Source of the DNA: Deltaproteobacteria bacterium
GTDB taxonomy: Bacteria; Myxococcota_A; UBA9160; UBA4427
DNA length: 64,000 nt
Direction of reading: 5' to 3'
Assembly (NCBI GenBank): GCA_029261855.1
Contig: JAJDAN010000043.1
Location: forward strand, 1-64,000
The notes beneath the pieces were generated by a model. It was given only the letters and a program-made list of their open reading frames with translations, did not search any database and had not been told where the DNA came from. The translations under genes and the position numbers were made by a program. Positions 17,361 to 27,092 of this stretch are shown here, in pieces (positions within the stretch are counted from its first letter, which is position 1; every line of letters begins with the position of its first letter).

Positions 17361-18293
17361 CTAGTCCTGCGGCGGCGACGCTTCGGATTCCGAATCGTCG
17401 TCGCCGCTCGCGCAGCCCGGGTCCGCCGGGAAGTCGACCCGGCCGTCCCCGTCGTCGTCGAGACCGTCCCGGCAGGCGGGGGCCAGAGTGATGGCCAGGA
17501 TCTGGTCCCGGTAGACCGACAGGTCGGCGGCGAAGGTCATGTTGCCGTACAGGGTGGTGCGCGCGGGCTGGTCGTCGAAGGTCTTGGCGGCGAACAGCAC
17601 GCCGGCGAGCTCGTAGCGGCCGTCGTGCTCGATGAACGCGGCGCCCCCCGAATCCCCCAGACCGACTCCGCACTCGTAGGGCGTGGGGTGCGTGGGGCTC
17701 AACCGCATGGAGAAGGCGGTCGTGTGGTCGCCGACGCTCGCCCGCACCTCGAGTCCCGTCTCGTGCACCTGGTTGGTTCCCCAACGCAGGCGATGGGATC
17801 TCGCCCATTCCCAGCCCCGGCGTTCGCCCACTTCGACCGGGTCGCCCCGGTCGGGCCCGTTGCCCACCAGGATCACCGGGTTGCCGACGCGCGGAGGCGC
17901 TTCGCGAATCGGGAGTGAGGGCAGGGCGGGCAGGGGTTCCTGCAAGCGGAAGATCGCGAGGTCCGCCGAGACGCGCGCGCCGTCGCTGCGCAGGCGCAGC
18001 TTCGACCCCGGCACCACCTCGTACACGCCACCCGCGAGTGTGACGTTGCGCGGGCGGACGTGGTTGGCGGTGATCATCCAGCCGTTGCCCAGGTAGACGG
18101 CGGTCTCCCCCGCGTCGGCGACGTTCGCAAACCCGAAGTCGTCGTCCGGCGCCTCGACGTTGCCGGTGCCGTCACCGGGCGCCAGGATGACGGCGGCTGC
18201 GGGACCGGGCCCTGCCGCGACCACGAGCCCCGCCAGCAGCAGTGCCGGGAGAGAGGCGCGTCGAAGCAGCAGAATGCGGAGTGCGGCCGACAT
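17361..18293 (-). CDS. secreted trypsin-like serine protease with acidic C-terminal tail
   Basis: 310 residues with a signal peptide ending near PGPAAA. The S1 catalytic triad is visible: His in GWMITANHVRP, Asp in SADLAIFRL and Ser in GVGLGDSGGAAF. The C-terminal 40 residues form a Cys-flanked acidic calcium-loop-like module (CRDGLDDDGDGRVDFP then DPGC), common in exported proteins of delta-type proteobacteria, and end in an Asp/Ser/Glu tail. The ATG at 18293 gives the best signal peptide; ATG 18320 would add nine residues. It is divergent from the M20 amidohydrolase. Target protein unknown. Confidence 0.8.
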   Translation of the reverse strand: MSAALRILLLRRASLPALLLAGLVVAAGPGPAAAVILAPGDGTGNVEAPDDDFGFANVADAGETAVYLGNGWMITANHVRPRNVTLAGGVYEVVPGSKLRLRSDGARVSADLAIFRLQEPLPALPSLPIREAPPRVGNPVILVGNGPDRGDPVEVGERRGWEWARSHRLRWGTNQVHETGLEVRASVGDHTTAFSMRLSPTHPTPYECGVGLGDSGGAAFIEHDGRYELAGVLFAAKTFDDQPARTTLYGNMTFAADLSVYRDQILAITLAPACRDGLDDDGDGRVDFPADPGCASGDDDSESEASPPQD

Positions 18294-18345
18294 CGGCGGC
18301 CGAGTATGCCACTTTCGCATCGACTGCTACCGGAGGTTGGGCCGC

Positions 18346-19713
18346 ATGACGCGCATTCGCGGGGTTGTTCTTGCCTGGCTCCAGGTTCAGGTCACGGGCC
18401 TTGTTCTGTTGGGGGTTCTGGCCGTGCCCGCCCTCTCAGCGGCTGCCGACGATGCCGACCGGGACGGCGCCGCCGTCGACGCCTGGGTGAAGGACGCCCT
18501 GCCGGGCCTCGTCGACACCTATCGCTTCCTGCATCAGAACCCGGAACTGAGCCTCGAAGAAGAAAACACCGCGGCCTTCGCGGCCGAGACCCTGCGCAAG
18601 GCCGGCTACGAGGTCAGCGAGCGCATCGGCGGCTTCGGGGTGATCGGCGTGCTCGAGAACGGCGACGGCCCGACCCTGCTGATCCGCGGGGACATGGACG
18701 CGCTGCCGGTCAGCGAGGCCACTGGCCTCGCGTATGCGAGCCAGGCCAAGACAAAGCGCCCGGACGGCTCCCAGGTCGGCGTGATGCACGCCTGCGGCCA
18801 CGACGTCCACGTCACGAACCTGGTGGGCACGGCGCAGATGCTCGCGGCCTTGCGAGGCGACTGGCGCGGAACTCTCGTCATCCTCGCGCAGCCGGCGGAA
18901 GAGCTCGGCAAGGGCGCGCGCATGATGATCGAGGACGGGCTCTTCGACCGCATCCCGCTGCCCGACCACGCCATCGCACTGCACGTCGAGGGCAACCTGC
19001 CCGCCGGCTGGATCGGATACGTGAGCGGTTGGGCGGCGGCCAATGTCGACTCCGTCGACATCACGATCCATGGACGGGGTGGCCACGGCGCGCGGCCCCA
19101 CAGCAGTATCGACCCCGTCGTCACCGCCGCCTATCTCGTGACGCAGCTGCAGACCATCGTCAGTCGCCGGGTGAATCCCATCGACCCCGCGGTGGTGACC
19201 GTCGGCTCGATCCACGGCGGCTCGAAGCACAACGTCATCCCCGACCAGGTCGATCTGCAGCTGACCGTGCGCTCGTATTCCGACGAGGTGCGCAGCCTGT
19301 TGCTCGACTCGATCCGGCAGCTGACCGAATCCACCTGCCTGGCGTTCCGCTGCCCGCAGCCGCCGGACATCACCATCAAGGACGAGTACACGCCGGCCAT
19401 GTACAACGACCCGGCGCTCTCCGCGAAGGGAGCGGCGGTGTTCGAAGCCTTCCTGGGCGAAGAGCGAGTGGTCGCCATGCCCGCGGCCATGGGCGGCGAA
19501 GACTTCGGCCGCTATCACCGGGCGAAAGGCTTCCCGGCCTTCATGTTCCGGTTGGGGACGGTCGAGGCCGGCGCCTACGAGGCCGCCCGCAAGCAGGGCG
19601 AGCCGTTGCCCTCGCTGCATTCGAGCCGCTACGCGCCGGACCCGGAGCCCACCCTCGAGACGGGCCTGCGCGCGACGGGGCGACTGGCCCTGTCACTGCT
19701 CGGCCGCCCCTAG
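18346..19713 (+). CDS. exported M20-family amidohydrolase/aminoacylase
   Basis: 455 residues. A signal peptide (VQVTGLVLLGVLAVPALSAA) is followed by an M20D metallopeptidase domain. Metal-ligand motifs are RGDMDALPV, MHACGHDVHV and QPAEELGKGARMM, with MGGEDFGRY near the end in place of the usual GGEDFAYY. The family hydrolyses N-acyl or conjugated amino acids (hippuricase, IAA-amino acid hydrolase, amidohydrolase). The ATG at 18346 has GGAGG nine bases upstream. The gene converges on the HAMP protein gene at the edge of the metal island. Confidence 0.87.
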   Translation: MTRIRGVVLAWLQVQVTGLVLLGVLAVPALSAAADDADRDGAAVDAWVKDALPGLVDTYRFLHQNPELSLEEENTAAFAAETLRKAGYEVSERIGGFGVIGVLENGDGPTLLIRGDMDALPVSEATGLAYASQAKTKRPDGSQVGVMHACGHDVHVTNLVGTAQMLAALRGDWRGTLVILAQPAEELGKGARMMIEDGLFDRIPLPDHAIALHVEGNLPAGWIGYVSGWAAANVDSVDITIHGRGGHGARPHSSIDPVVTAAYLVTQLQTIVSRRVNPIDPAVVTVGSIHGGSKHNVIPDQVDLQLTVRSYSDEVRSLLLDSIRQLTESTCLAFRCPQPPDITIKDEYTPAMYNDPALSAKGAAVFEAFLGEERVVAMPAAMGGEDFGRYHRAKGFPAFMFRLGTVEAGAYEAARKQGEPLPSLHSSRYAPDPEPTLETGLRATGRLALSLLGRP

Positions 19714-19771
19714 CTGAGGGGCCTCGAGTTGGGGCGTCCAGGGGCTCAGCCCGTCGGCCGCCGGCTGGGTC

Positions 19772-20605
19772 TCAGGGTTCCGTAGGCACTTCGTCGAAGC
19801 GTCGCGCGATCTCCCGCAGCGTGCTCAGATGTCTCCCCATCTTCCGCACTTCGCGTTCGACGTCGGATCCTTCGGTCACAAGGGCTTCGAGGGTCGCCAT
19901 CGAGAGTCGGAGCTGCCGCAGCGGCTCTTCGGTCTCTCGCAGCACGCGTAGGGCCACCAGGTGTGCCGCCTCGTAACGCGCGCTGCGTGCGGCCGCCGCG
20001 ATCTTGCGACTCATCTCGCGAAGATGATCAGCGAGGACTCCGATCTCGCCTCGAAAGCGAAGATCCGGCTCGCGCGTCGCCCATGGCTGACCACCCGCGG
20101 CGGCGTCCGCAATGGCTACGAGCAGGCGAACGGGGCGGACAACGATGCGCTGGCAGACGAAGGAGACGGCGAGGACTGCTGCTGCAGTGAGCAGAGCTCC
20201 GATAAGGAGATGATCGGCGATGCCCGAGATGAGAAGGGCCGGCGGGTCAGGCAACTCCTCCGCGACGAGTAGGCGTCCGTCGGGTCCAAGGGCGCGCTCG
20301 GCTGTAAGGAGTCGCACTTCTGGGATTCGATTCGGGGAGGCGGAGTGATCGTCTTCCCAGACGATTCGAAAGCGCGGCCCGGGTTCGGCCAGGGCGTTCA
20401 GACCTTCGACGACCTCAGTCATGCGACCCGTCGCGTCAGTCGGCTTCAGGAGCCGAGCCACGATCGCCGCAGAGTGCTGCAGGTGGTCGCGTTTCAGGAC
20501 AGCGAGCCCGCCCTGTTCGCGAACCGCGAATGCTGCCCCGAGGACGAGTGTCAGCAGGACGAGGACTCCGGAGAGACTGACGATCAACCGGGCCTGGATG
20601 CCCAC
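19772..20605 (-). CDS. HAMP-domain membrane sensor without kinase domain
   Basis: 277 residues. Two membrane segments (about 8-28 and 128-150) flank a roughly 100-residue periplasmic domain. A HAMP-like linker follows (IVVRPVRLLVAIADAAAGG, about 155-205), then a coiled coil that ends without DHp or HATPase motifs. It starts with GTG four bases after the P-type ATPase stop and is the last gene of the czc operon. It looks like the sensor half of a CzcS/CusS-type histidine kinase. Either it lost the catalytic half or it is a kinase-independent metal sensor. No response regulator is in the window. Confidence 0.65.
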   Translation of the reverse strand: MGIQARLIVSLSGVLVLLTLVLGAAFAVREQGGLAVLKRDHLQHSAAIVARLLKPTDATGRMTEVVEGLNALAEPGPRFRIVWEDDHSASPNRIPEVRLLTAERALGPDGRLLVAEELPDPPALLISGIADHLLIGALLTAAAVLAVSFVCQRIVVRPVRLLVAIADAAAGGQPWATREPDLRFRGEIGVLADHLREMSRKIAAAARSARYEAAHLVALRVLRETEEPLRQLRLSMATLEALVTEGSDVEREVRKMGRHLSTLREIARRFDEVPTEP

Positions 20606-20609
20606 GGCT

Positions 20610-22793
20610 CTACTTTCCTCCTTCTGCGGACCGAAGCAGGCGAAGACCGTTGAAGGTCACCAGCAATGATGCACCCATGTCCGCCGCGATCGCGCTCCAC
20701 AGTGATGCCGACCCGACCAGTGTGAGCACGACGAAGAGTGCCTTGATGCCGAGGGAGAGGGCGATGTTCGCGCGAATCACCCCCATCGTTCTGCGTGAGT
20801 GATGGACCAGCCACGGCAGCCGTGAGAGGTCGTCAGACATCAGCGCGATGTCCGCAGTTTCAATGGCCGCGTCGCTGCCCGCAGCACCCATCGCGATTCC
20901 GATTCCGGCGCGAGCCATCGCGGGCGCATCGTTGACACCGTCTCCGACCATCGCGACGTGCCCGTATTGCTCCGTGAGACCCTCGATCCGACTGATCTTG
21001 TCCTCGGGCAGAAGCTCGGCGAAGACCTGGTCGATGCCGGCGCGTTCCGCCACCGACAGCGCGGTCTCTTTGTTGTCTCCGGTCAGCATGACCAGTGCCT
21101 CGATTCCAGCTGCCCGTAGGTCTGCCATCGCAGCCGGAGTCTCCTGGCGCAGCCCATCGGCGAGTGCAATGAACCCGCAGACGTGCTCGTCATTGCCGAG
21201 CACCACCACCGATCGACCCTGCCGACTCATGGCTTCGAGCTGCTCATGGACCCGTGGAGTCTCCTGGCCCCGCTCCTCGAGCAGGCGATGCGACCCGATC
21301 CAATAGGGTCGTCCGCCGACGAGTGCCGAGGCGCCCTTTCCGTGAATCGCCGAAAAATCGCTGATCGGGTACGTCTGAACGCCGCGTGAGGCGGCACATT
21401 CAATGATGGCCTTTGCCAGCGGGTGTGCACTGTGTGCCTCGAGCGAGGCGGCACGGGAGAGAACCGCCTCTTCGTCATGGTCGCCGAACCCCCCGACCTC
21501 CTCTACCCGCGGCCGGCCCTCGGTGAGGGTCCCGGTCTTGTCGAAGGCGATGGCACGTAGCCGAGAGGGAGCTTCCAGAAAGATCCCGCCCTTGATGAGC
21601 ACGCCGTTCCGCGCCGCTCCCGCGAGCGCGGCGACGATGCTGACGGGTGTCGAGATCACCAGTGCGCAGGGGCAGGCAATGACAAGCAGAACGAGCGCGC
21701 GATAGATCCACGGGCCCGGGGCGGACCCGAGCAGGACAGGAATCAAGAAGACCGCGGCCGCCAGTGCCATCACCGACGGTGTGTAGACGCGGGCGAAGCG
21801 GTCTACCCATTTCTCGGAAGGCGCGCGGCGCGAGTGGGCTTCTCCGACGAGGCGCACGATTCGCGCCAGGGCAGTGTCGTCCGCCATTCGAGTCGACGCG
21901 ACCTCGATCGCGCCGCTGCCGTTGATGGTTCCGGCGAAGACCTCGTCACCGACGGCCTTCGGGACGGGGACGCTCTCTCCGGTAATGGGTGCCTGATCGA
22001 CCTCGGTCAGGCCGCGTACGACTTCCCCGTCGAGGGCGATGCGATCTCCAGGTCTGACGAGGAATCGACTGCCGATCACCAGCTCTGAGGGAGCCATCTC
22101 CGTCTTGGTGCCGTCTGCTGCGACGAGAAGGACGGTGGGCGGCGACAGCTGCATGAGCGCGGAGATCGCTCGACGCGCACGGCCCAGGCTCCATGCCTCG
22201 AGTTCAAGGGAGACCGCGAAGAGCACCGCAACGGTTCCGGCTTCGAACCACTCGCCGATCGCGACAGCTCCGGTGACGGCGACCATCATGAGAAGGTTCA
22301 TGTCGGGTCGAAGCTGCCGCACCGCGTACCAGGCCTTCGGCGCCACCAGAGCGAGCCCTGCGCCGATCCCGAGCAGGTACAGGACTTTGGATGAGAGCGG
22401 GGTGCCATGTTCGACCCCCGGGCCCTCTCCGCCAGCGAGTGCTTGCCAGATGCCGCCCTCTACGAAGGCGTGGGTTCCGAATCCTATCGCTACAAGGAGG
22501 GCGCTGGATACCGTCAGCACTGACCGGGTCGACCATCGGGATCCTGCGGCGTCGGAGTATTCGGGTACGTACGGAATCGCACGCATGCCAGTCTTCTCGA
22601 TCGCAGCGACCACACTCTCTTGGGAGCAGCCTTCCGGGAGTGCGACGGACAGGCGCGTGTTTATCAGGTCGAAGCCCAGTCGCTCCTCGGAGCCGACCAG
22701 CGGAAGCAGTGCTCGGCGCAAGGTTGCGACTTCTTCCGCGCAGTCCATTCCGCGAATCCGAAGCTCGCAACGCCGGTCGGCTCTCTCACTCAT
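20610..22793 (-). CDS. P1B-type heavy-metal-translocating ATPase (Zn/Cd/Pb type)
   Basis: 727 residues. The N-terminal HMA domain has a GMDCAEE metal site, the one-Cys CxEE variant seen in Zn/Cd/Pb exporters, instead of CxxC. The membrane CPC motif is in VIACPCALVIST, phosphorylation is at DKTGTLTEG, the HP motif is SAHPLAKA, and the hinge is VGDGVNDAPAMARAGIGIAM. These are the complete features of a ZntA/CadA-like exporter using ATP at the inner membrane. The ATG at 22793 has a GGAAG site upstream. It lies 72 bp downstream of czcA and probably feeds periplasmic metal to the Czc pump. Confidence 0.92.
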   Translation of the reverse strand: MSERADRRCELRIRGMDCAEEVATLRRALLPLVGSEERLGFDLINTRLSVALPEGCSQESVVAAIEKTGMRAIPYVPEYSDAAGSRWSTRSVLTVSSALLVAIGFGTHAFVEGGIWQALAGGEGPGVEHGTPLSSKVLYLLGIGAGLALVAPKAWYAVRQLRPDMNLLMMVAVTGAVAIGEWFEAGTVAVLFAVSLELEAWSLGRARRAISALMQLSPPTVLLVAADGTKTEMAPSELVIGSRFLVRPGDRIALDGEVVRGLTEVDQAPITGESVPVPKAVGDEVFAGTINGSGAIEVASTRMADDTALARIVRLVGEAHSRRAPSEKWVDRFARVYTPSVMALAAAVFLIPVLLGSAPGPWIYRALVLLVIACPCALVISTPVSIVAALAGAARNGVLIKGGIFLEAPSRLRAIAFDKTGTLTEGRPRVEEVGGFGDHDEEAVLSRAASLEAHSAHPLAKAIIECAASRGVQTYPISDFSAIHGKGASALVGGRPYWIGSHRLLEERGQETPRVHEQLEAMSRQGRSVVVLGNDEHVCGFIALADGLRQETPAAMADLRAAGIEALVMLTGDNKETALSVAERAGIDQVFAELLPEDKISRIEGLTEQYGHVAMVGDGVNDAPAMARAGIGIAMGAAGSDAAIETADIALMSDDLSRLPWLVHHSRRTMGVIRANIALSLGIKALFVVLTLVGSASLWSAIAADMGASLLVTFNGLRLLRSAEGGK

Positions 22794-22865
22794 GCGTTCT
22801 TCCGATCCAGTCGGGCCCATGTCGCGCGAACCGGTGTTCCACAGCTCCAGAAGATCGCGCGCCGC

Positions 22866-25800
22866 TCACGGGGTCGGTGTCTCCGGCAGCTGTTTCTTCG
22901 ACGTCTGCGCTCCCGGCTCTGCGGGCGCGAACCAGCGATAGATCGCGGGCAGAACCAGGAGTGTGAGGAGAGTCGACGAGACCAGGCCGCCGATCACGAC
23001 CGTGGCCAACGGACGCTGCACCTCGGCCCCAGCGCTCGTGGCGAGCGCCATGGGCACGAATCCGAACGAGGCGACCAGGGCTGTCATCAGGACCGGGCGG
23101 AGTCGAATCCGCGCGGCTTCCTGAGCCGCCTCGTCCGGCGCCAGCCCTCGCTCGCGCATCTCGACGATGTAGCTGACGAGCACGACGCCGTTCAGTACGG
23201 CGATCCCGAAGAGCGCGATGAACCCGACGCCCGCAGAGATCGAGAACGGGTAGCCCCGAAGCGCGAGAGCGAAGATCCCGCCGGTGACGGCCATGGGGAC
23301 GTTCAGATAGATCAGCGCCGCCATGCGCCCCGAGCTGAAGGAGCTGTAGAGCAGGACGAAGATCAGCAGCAGCGCCAGAGGCACCAGCACGGCGAGCCGC
23401 TGCGAGGCCGCTTGGAGGTTCTCGAACTGCCCACCCCAATCGAGCAGGTAGCCAGGCGGGATCTCCACCTGCCCCGCGACGGCTTGCTGCGCATCTGCCA
23501 CGAAGCCCGCAAGGTCCCGGCCACGTACGTTGAGCTCGACGGAGATGCGCCGACTGATCGCCTCGCGACTGATCTGCGCCGGGCCATCCTCGATTCGGAT
23601 GTCGGCGATCTCCTTCAGCGGGATCAATCTTGGTTCGCCCCCAGTGCCCGCCGGGGCCACCAGGCGAAGTTCGCCGATCTGCTCGGGCCTCTCTCGCAGC
23701 GAGGAGGGGACGCGGACCTGCAACGCGTAACGCTGCTGGCCCTCGAGGACCACTCCAGCTTGCGCGCCGCCAACCGCCTGGACGGTCTCCAGGACGTGCG
23801 ACGCACCGATGCCGTAGCGGGCCATCGCGCGACGGTCGAGATGCACGCGCAGCATCGGAAGTCCAGTCGTCTGTTCGGCCTTGACCTCGGCGGCTCCAGG
23901 GACCCGCTGCAACACTCCGACGAGCTCGTCGGCCTTCTTCTTGAGCAGCGTCAGGTCGTCCCCGTACAGGTAGAGCGCGACGTCGGAACGTACGCCCGAG
24001 ATGAGCTCGGACACGCGCAATTCGATGGGTTGGGAGTAGCTGAAGATCGCACCAACGGTCTTTTTTGCGAGTACGTCATCGATTGCCGCGATCAGCTCTT
24101 CTTTGCTTTCGAAACGCCAGGTACTCGGCGCCTCGAGGATGATGTAGGTGTCGCTGATCTCGACGCCCATGGGATCCGTCGCGATCTCCGCTCGGCCGGT
24201 GCGCGAGACGATCGTCTTGATTTCGGGGAATTCGTCGACGAGGACCTTCTCGATCTCGGTGCTGATGTCGTTGGATTGCTCGAGAGACACGCTCGGCAAT
24301 CGCCAGACCTGCATGGCGATGGCGCCCTCGTCGAGACGCGGCATGAACTCGGCCCCGAGAAACGGCGCGGTGGCCAGGCTTACGACGAACAAGGTGATTG
24401 CCGCGCCAAACGTGACACCGCGGTGACGAATGGCCGGCCCAAGGGTGGGGGTGTAGATCCGCTTCGCCATGCGGAAGAGCCAGGGTTCCGTCTCCCGCAC
24501 ATTTTCGAGGAAGAAGCTCGCCATGACCGGCATCAGGGTCAGCGCCAGCACTAGCGACCCGCCCAATGCGAAGACGACAGTCAGCGCCATCGGGCGGAAC
24601 ATCTTCCCTTCGACGCCCGTGAGGCCCAGGATGGGCAGATACACGATCATGATGATGCCGACGGCGAATACCACAGGACGCGCGACCTGCAGCGCCGACT
24701 CTCGGACTCGCTCGAGATGGGGTCGCTCGTCGCTCGGAGCCCGGTGCGCCAACTTGCGAACGATGTTCTCGATCATCACGACAGAACCATCGACGACGAG
24801 CCCGAAGTCGATCGCTCCCAGGCTCATCAGGTTGCCGTCGATGCCGAACTGGCGCATGAACGTGAAGGCGACGAGCATCGACAACGGGATTGCCGACGCC
24901 ACGATCAGTCCCGCGCGGAGGTTCCCCAGTAGCAGCAACAGGACGACGATCACCAGTGCGCCACCTTCGGCGAGGTTCTTGGCGACGGTGTTGATCGTGC
25001 GCTGTACCAGGTCGGTTCGATCGTAGAAGACGTCGACGGACACCCCTTCGGGCAGGCTCTTCTCGATCTGTTCGAGACGCTCGTTGACCCGGTCTACGAC
25101 CACGCGTGCGTTCTCGCCGATCAGCATCATGACGATGCCGATCACGGCTTCGCCCTTGCCGTCCCGGGTGACGGCCCCCTGACGGATCATCGGGGCGAAC
25201 TCGACGGTTGCGACGTCGCTGATTCGAACAGGTGTCCCGTCGAGATTGGCCTTGAGCGCGATCTCGCGGATGTCCGAAAGGGTCTCGATCAGCGCCTCGC
25301 CGCGCACGAGATACTGCTCGCCCTGATGAGCGACGTAGCCGCCGCCGACGTTCTCGTTGTTGGCACGAAGCGCGGAGAAGACATCGCCCATGGCGAGCCC
25401 GTAGGCGCGCAGCTTCCCGGGGTCCGCCGTGACCTGGTAGGTCTTGAGCTCTCCGCCGAACGAGTTGACCTCGACGACGCCCTGCACCGCTCGCAGTCGG
25501 AAGGCAACGTTCCAATCCAGGATGCTGCGGAGCTCCATCGGCGTGAAGCAGGCATCCGTGTCGGGCGAATCGCCGCACATCGGCTCGCCCTTGACCTCGA
25601 ACTGGAAGATCTCACCCAGGCCGGTGGAAATGGGCCCCATCTCGGGGTTTCCGTACCCGGGTGGAATCTGCTCGCGGGCGGCGCTCAGCCGTTCTCCGAC
25701 GAGCTGGCGCGCCCAGTAGATGTCCGATCCCTCTTCGAAGACGACGGTCACTACGGAGAGCCCGAACTTGGATACCGAGCGAATTTCCTCGACTTTGGGA

Positions 25801-26027
25801 AGCCCGCTCATCGCGCTCTCGACCGGGAAGGTGATGAACTGCTCCATCTCTTCTGGCGCCACGCCGGGGCTGTTCGTAAGCACCTGCACCTGGACGTTCG
25901 TCACGTCGGGGACAGCATCGATCGGGAGCTGCAGCATCGAGCGGACGCCGATGCCGGCGACGAGCAGCCACAGGACGACGACAAGGAAGCGATTGTCCAG
26001 GGAGAAATTGACGATCCGTTGGATCAT
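22866..26027 (-). CDS. czcA: HME-family RND heavy-metal efflux pump (CzcA/CusA)
   Basis: 1053 residues, the usual length of CzcA/CnrA/CusA. It has twelve transmembrane segments with two large periplasmic loops. The HME signature in TM4 reads AIDFGLVVDGSVVMIENIVR, the DFG-x3-DG-x3-EN form typical of divalent-cation (Co/Zn/Cd/Ni) pumps. A Cys-containing insert (GEPMCGDSPDTDAC) occurs in the first periplasmic loop. It exports metal from periplasm or cytoplasm through the CzcB adaptor and CzcC channel, driven by protons. Third gene of a czcC-czcB-czcA-ATPase-HAMP operon, 15 bp after czcB. Confidence 0.93.
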   Translation of the reverse strand: MIQRIVNFSLDNRFLVVVLWLLVAGIGVRSMLQLPIDAVPDVTNVQVQVLTNSPGVAPEEMEQFITFPVESAMSGLPKVEEIRSVSKFGLSVVTVVFEEGSDIYWARQLVGERLSAAREQIPPGYGNPEMGPISTGLGEIFQFEVKGEPMCGDSPDTDACFTPMELRSILDWNVAFRLRAVQGVVEVNSFGGELKTYQVTADPGKLRAYGLAMGDVFSALRANNENVGGGYVAHQGEQYLVRGEALIETLSDIREIALKANLDGTPVRISDVATVEFAPMIRQGAVTRDGKGEAVIGIVMMLIGENARVVVDRVNERLEQIEKSLPEGVSVDVFYDRTDLVQRTINTVAKNLAEGGALVIVVLLLLLGNLRAGLIVASAIPLSMLVAFTFMRQFGIDGNLMSLGAIDFGLVVDGSVVMIENIVRKLAHRAPSDERPHLERVRESALQVARPVVFAVGIIMIVYLPILGLTGVEGKMFRPMALTVVFALGGSLVLALTLMPVMASFFLENVRETEPWLFRMAKRIYTPTLGPAIRHRGVTFGAAITLFVVSLATAPFLGAEFMPRLDEGAIAMQVWRLPSVSLEQSNDISTEIEKVLVDEFPEIKTIVSRTGRAEIATDPMGVEISDTYIILEAPSTWRFESKEELIAAIDDVLAKKTVGAIFSYSQPIELRVSELISGVRSDVALYLYGDDLTLLKKKADELVGVLQRVPGAAEVKAEQTTGLPMLRVHLDRRAMARYGIGASHVLETVQAVGGAQAGVVLEGQQRYALQVRVPSSLRERPEQIGELRLVAPAGTGGEPRLIPLKEIADIRIEDGPAQISREAISRRISVELNVRGRDLAGFVADAQQAVAGQVEIPPGYLLDWGGQFENLQAASQRLAVLVPLALLLIFVLLYSSFSSGRMAALIYLNVPMAVTGGIFALALRGYPFSISAGVGFIALFGIAVLNGVVLVSYIVEMRERGLAPDEAAQEAARIRLRPVLMTALVASFGFVPMALATSAGAEVQRPLATVVIGGLVSSTLLTLLVLPAIYRWFAPAEPGAQTSKKQLPETPTP

Positions 26028-26042
26028 GTTGGGTCGTCTCCG

Positions 26043-27092
26043 TTAGTGGCTGTGGCCGCCGCCCATCTCGCTTCGGGCGGCTGCGGACTTGACCAGAAAG
26101 GCTCCGTTGGACACGACTTCCGTGCCCGTTTCGATGCCGCTCTGAATTGCTGTGCGGTCGAGGCCTCGAAGGCGGACGAGGACGGGGTGCTTCGAGAAGC
26201 GCACGTCTCCCTCGCGCACGAAGACCACCCAGCCATCGCCGTCGCGTACCAGTGCCGAGCTGGGCACGGAGACGCCGGCCTGTTCCGTGGCGACCGCGAC
26301 CCGGCCAGTCACGAACAAGCCGGGCCTCAGGGCGCCGTCGTTGCGTAGGACGACTCGGGCCGACGCCGTACGCGTGACCTCGTCCACGACCGGGTTGACG
26401 AAGAAAATCGTTCCCCTCGTGCTGGGCGCTCCGCGAAGGAGGATCTCGACCGAGTTGCCCTTCTGGACGCGCTGCATGTCGGACGCGGGCACCTGCAGCT
26501 CGACCCAGACGACGCTCGTGTCGGCGACAGTGAACAGCGCGTGGCTCGTGTCTACGGCCTCACCGATGGGGACGTGCTCTTCGGTGATCATCCCTTCGAT
26601 CGCGGCCTTGATCGGATACTCGGCGAGTGCCCGACTGCTCTCTAGGGTGGCTAGGGTCTCGCCGGACTTGACCGCGTCCCCGACATGCTTGTACACGCGC
26701 TTGATGATGCCGGCGAACGGGGGCTTTACGTGGACGACTCGGTCTGGGTCCGGGCGAATTTCGCCGGGCAAGTCGAGGGTCACCTCGACCGAACCTGGAG
26801 CTGCGGCGACGACCTCGATCCCGAAGCGCTGTTGCACCTCCCGCGAGATCTCGACGGACTCTTCCTCATCTTCATGACCACCTTCGTCCCCATGCCCGGT
26901 CGTCTCGCCCGCGTGCTCCGCGGGTTCTTCCTCGTGAGAGTCATGAGCCTCGGAAAGGGGCCTCGAGGTTTGCGCGTCGCCACAAGCAGTGGCTCCGGCG
27001 AAAATGGCCAGGGCGACCCATGCCGACGGTTCGAGGGTCAATCTGAGCACCTTTCCGCACGCACCCGGCCTGCCTTCCAGTCGTTTGGTCAT
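26043..27092 (-). CDS. czcB: RND efflux periplasmic adaptor subunit (CzcB-like)
   Basis: 349 residues. The signal region ends at GATAC, a possible lipoprotein Cys. A His/Glu/Asp-rich stretch (about residues 45-80, including GHGDEGGHEDEEE) probably binds metal. Membrane-fusion-protein domains follow: barrel-sandwich hybrid (VKPPFAGIIKRVYKHVGDAV), beta-barrel and membrane-proximal domains. The C-terminus is again His-rich (GGGHSH). The start overlaps the czcC stop by 4 bp. It links CzcA to the outer-membrane CzcC and may hand over metal. Confidence 0.9.
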   Translation of the reverse strand: MTKRLEGRPGACGKVLRLTLEPSAWVALAIFAGATACGDAQTSRPLSEAHDSHEEEPAEHAGETTGHGDEGGHEDEEESVEISREVQQRFGIEVVAAAPGSVEVTLDLPGEIRPDPDRVVHVKPPFAGIIKRVYKHVGDAVKSGETLATLESSRALAEYPIKAAIEGMITEEHVPIGEAVDTSHALFTVADTSVVWVELQVPASDMQRVQKGNSVEILLRGAPSTRGTIFFVNPVVDEVTRTASARVVLRNDGALRPGLFVTGRVAVATEQAGVSVPSSALVRDGDGWVVFVREGDVRFSKHPVLVRLRGLDRTAIQSGIETGTEVVSNGAFLVKSAAARSEMGGGHSH

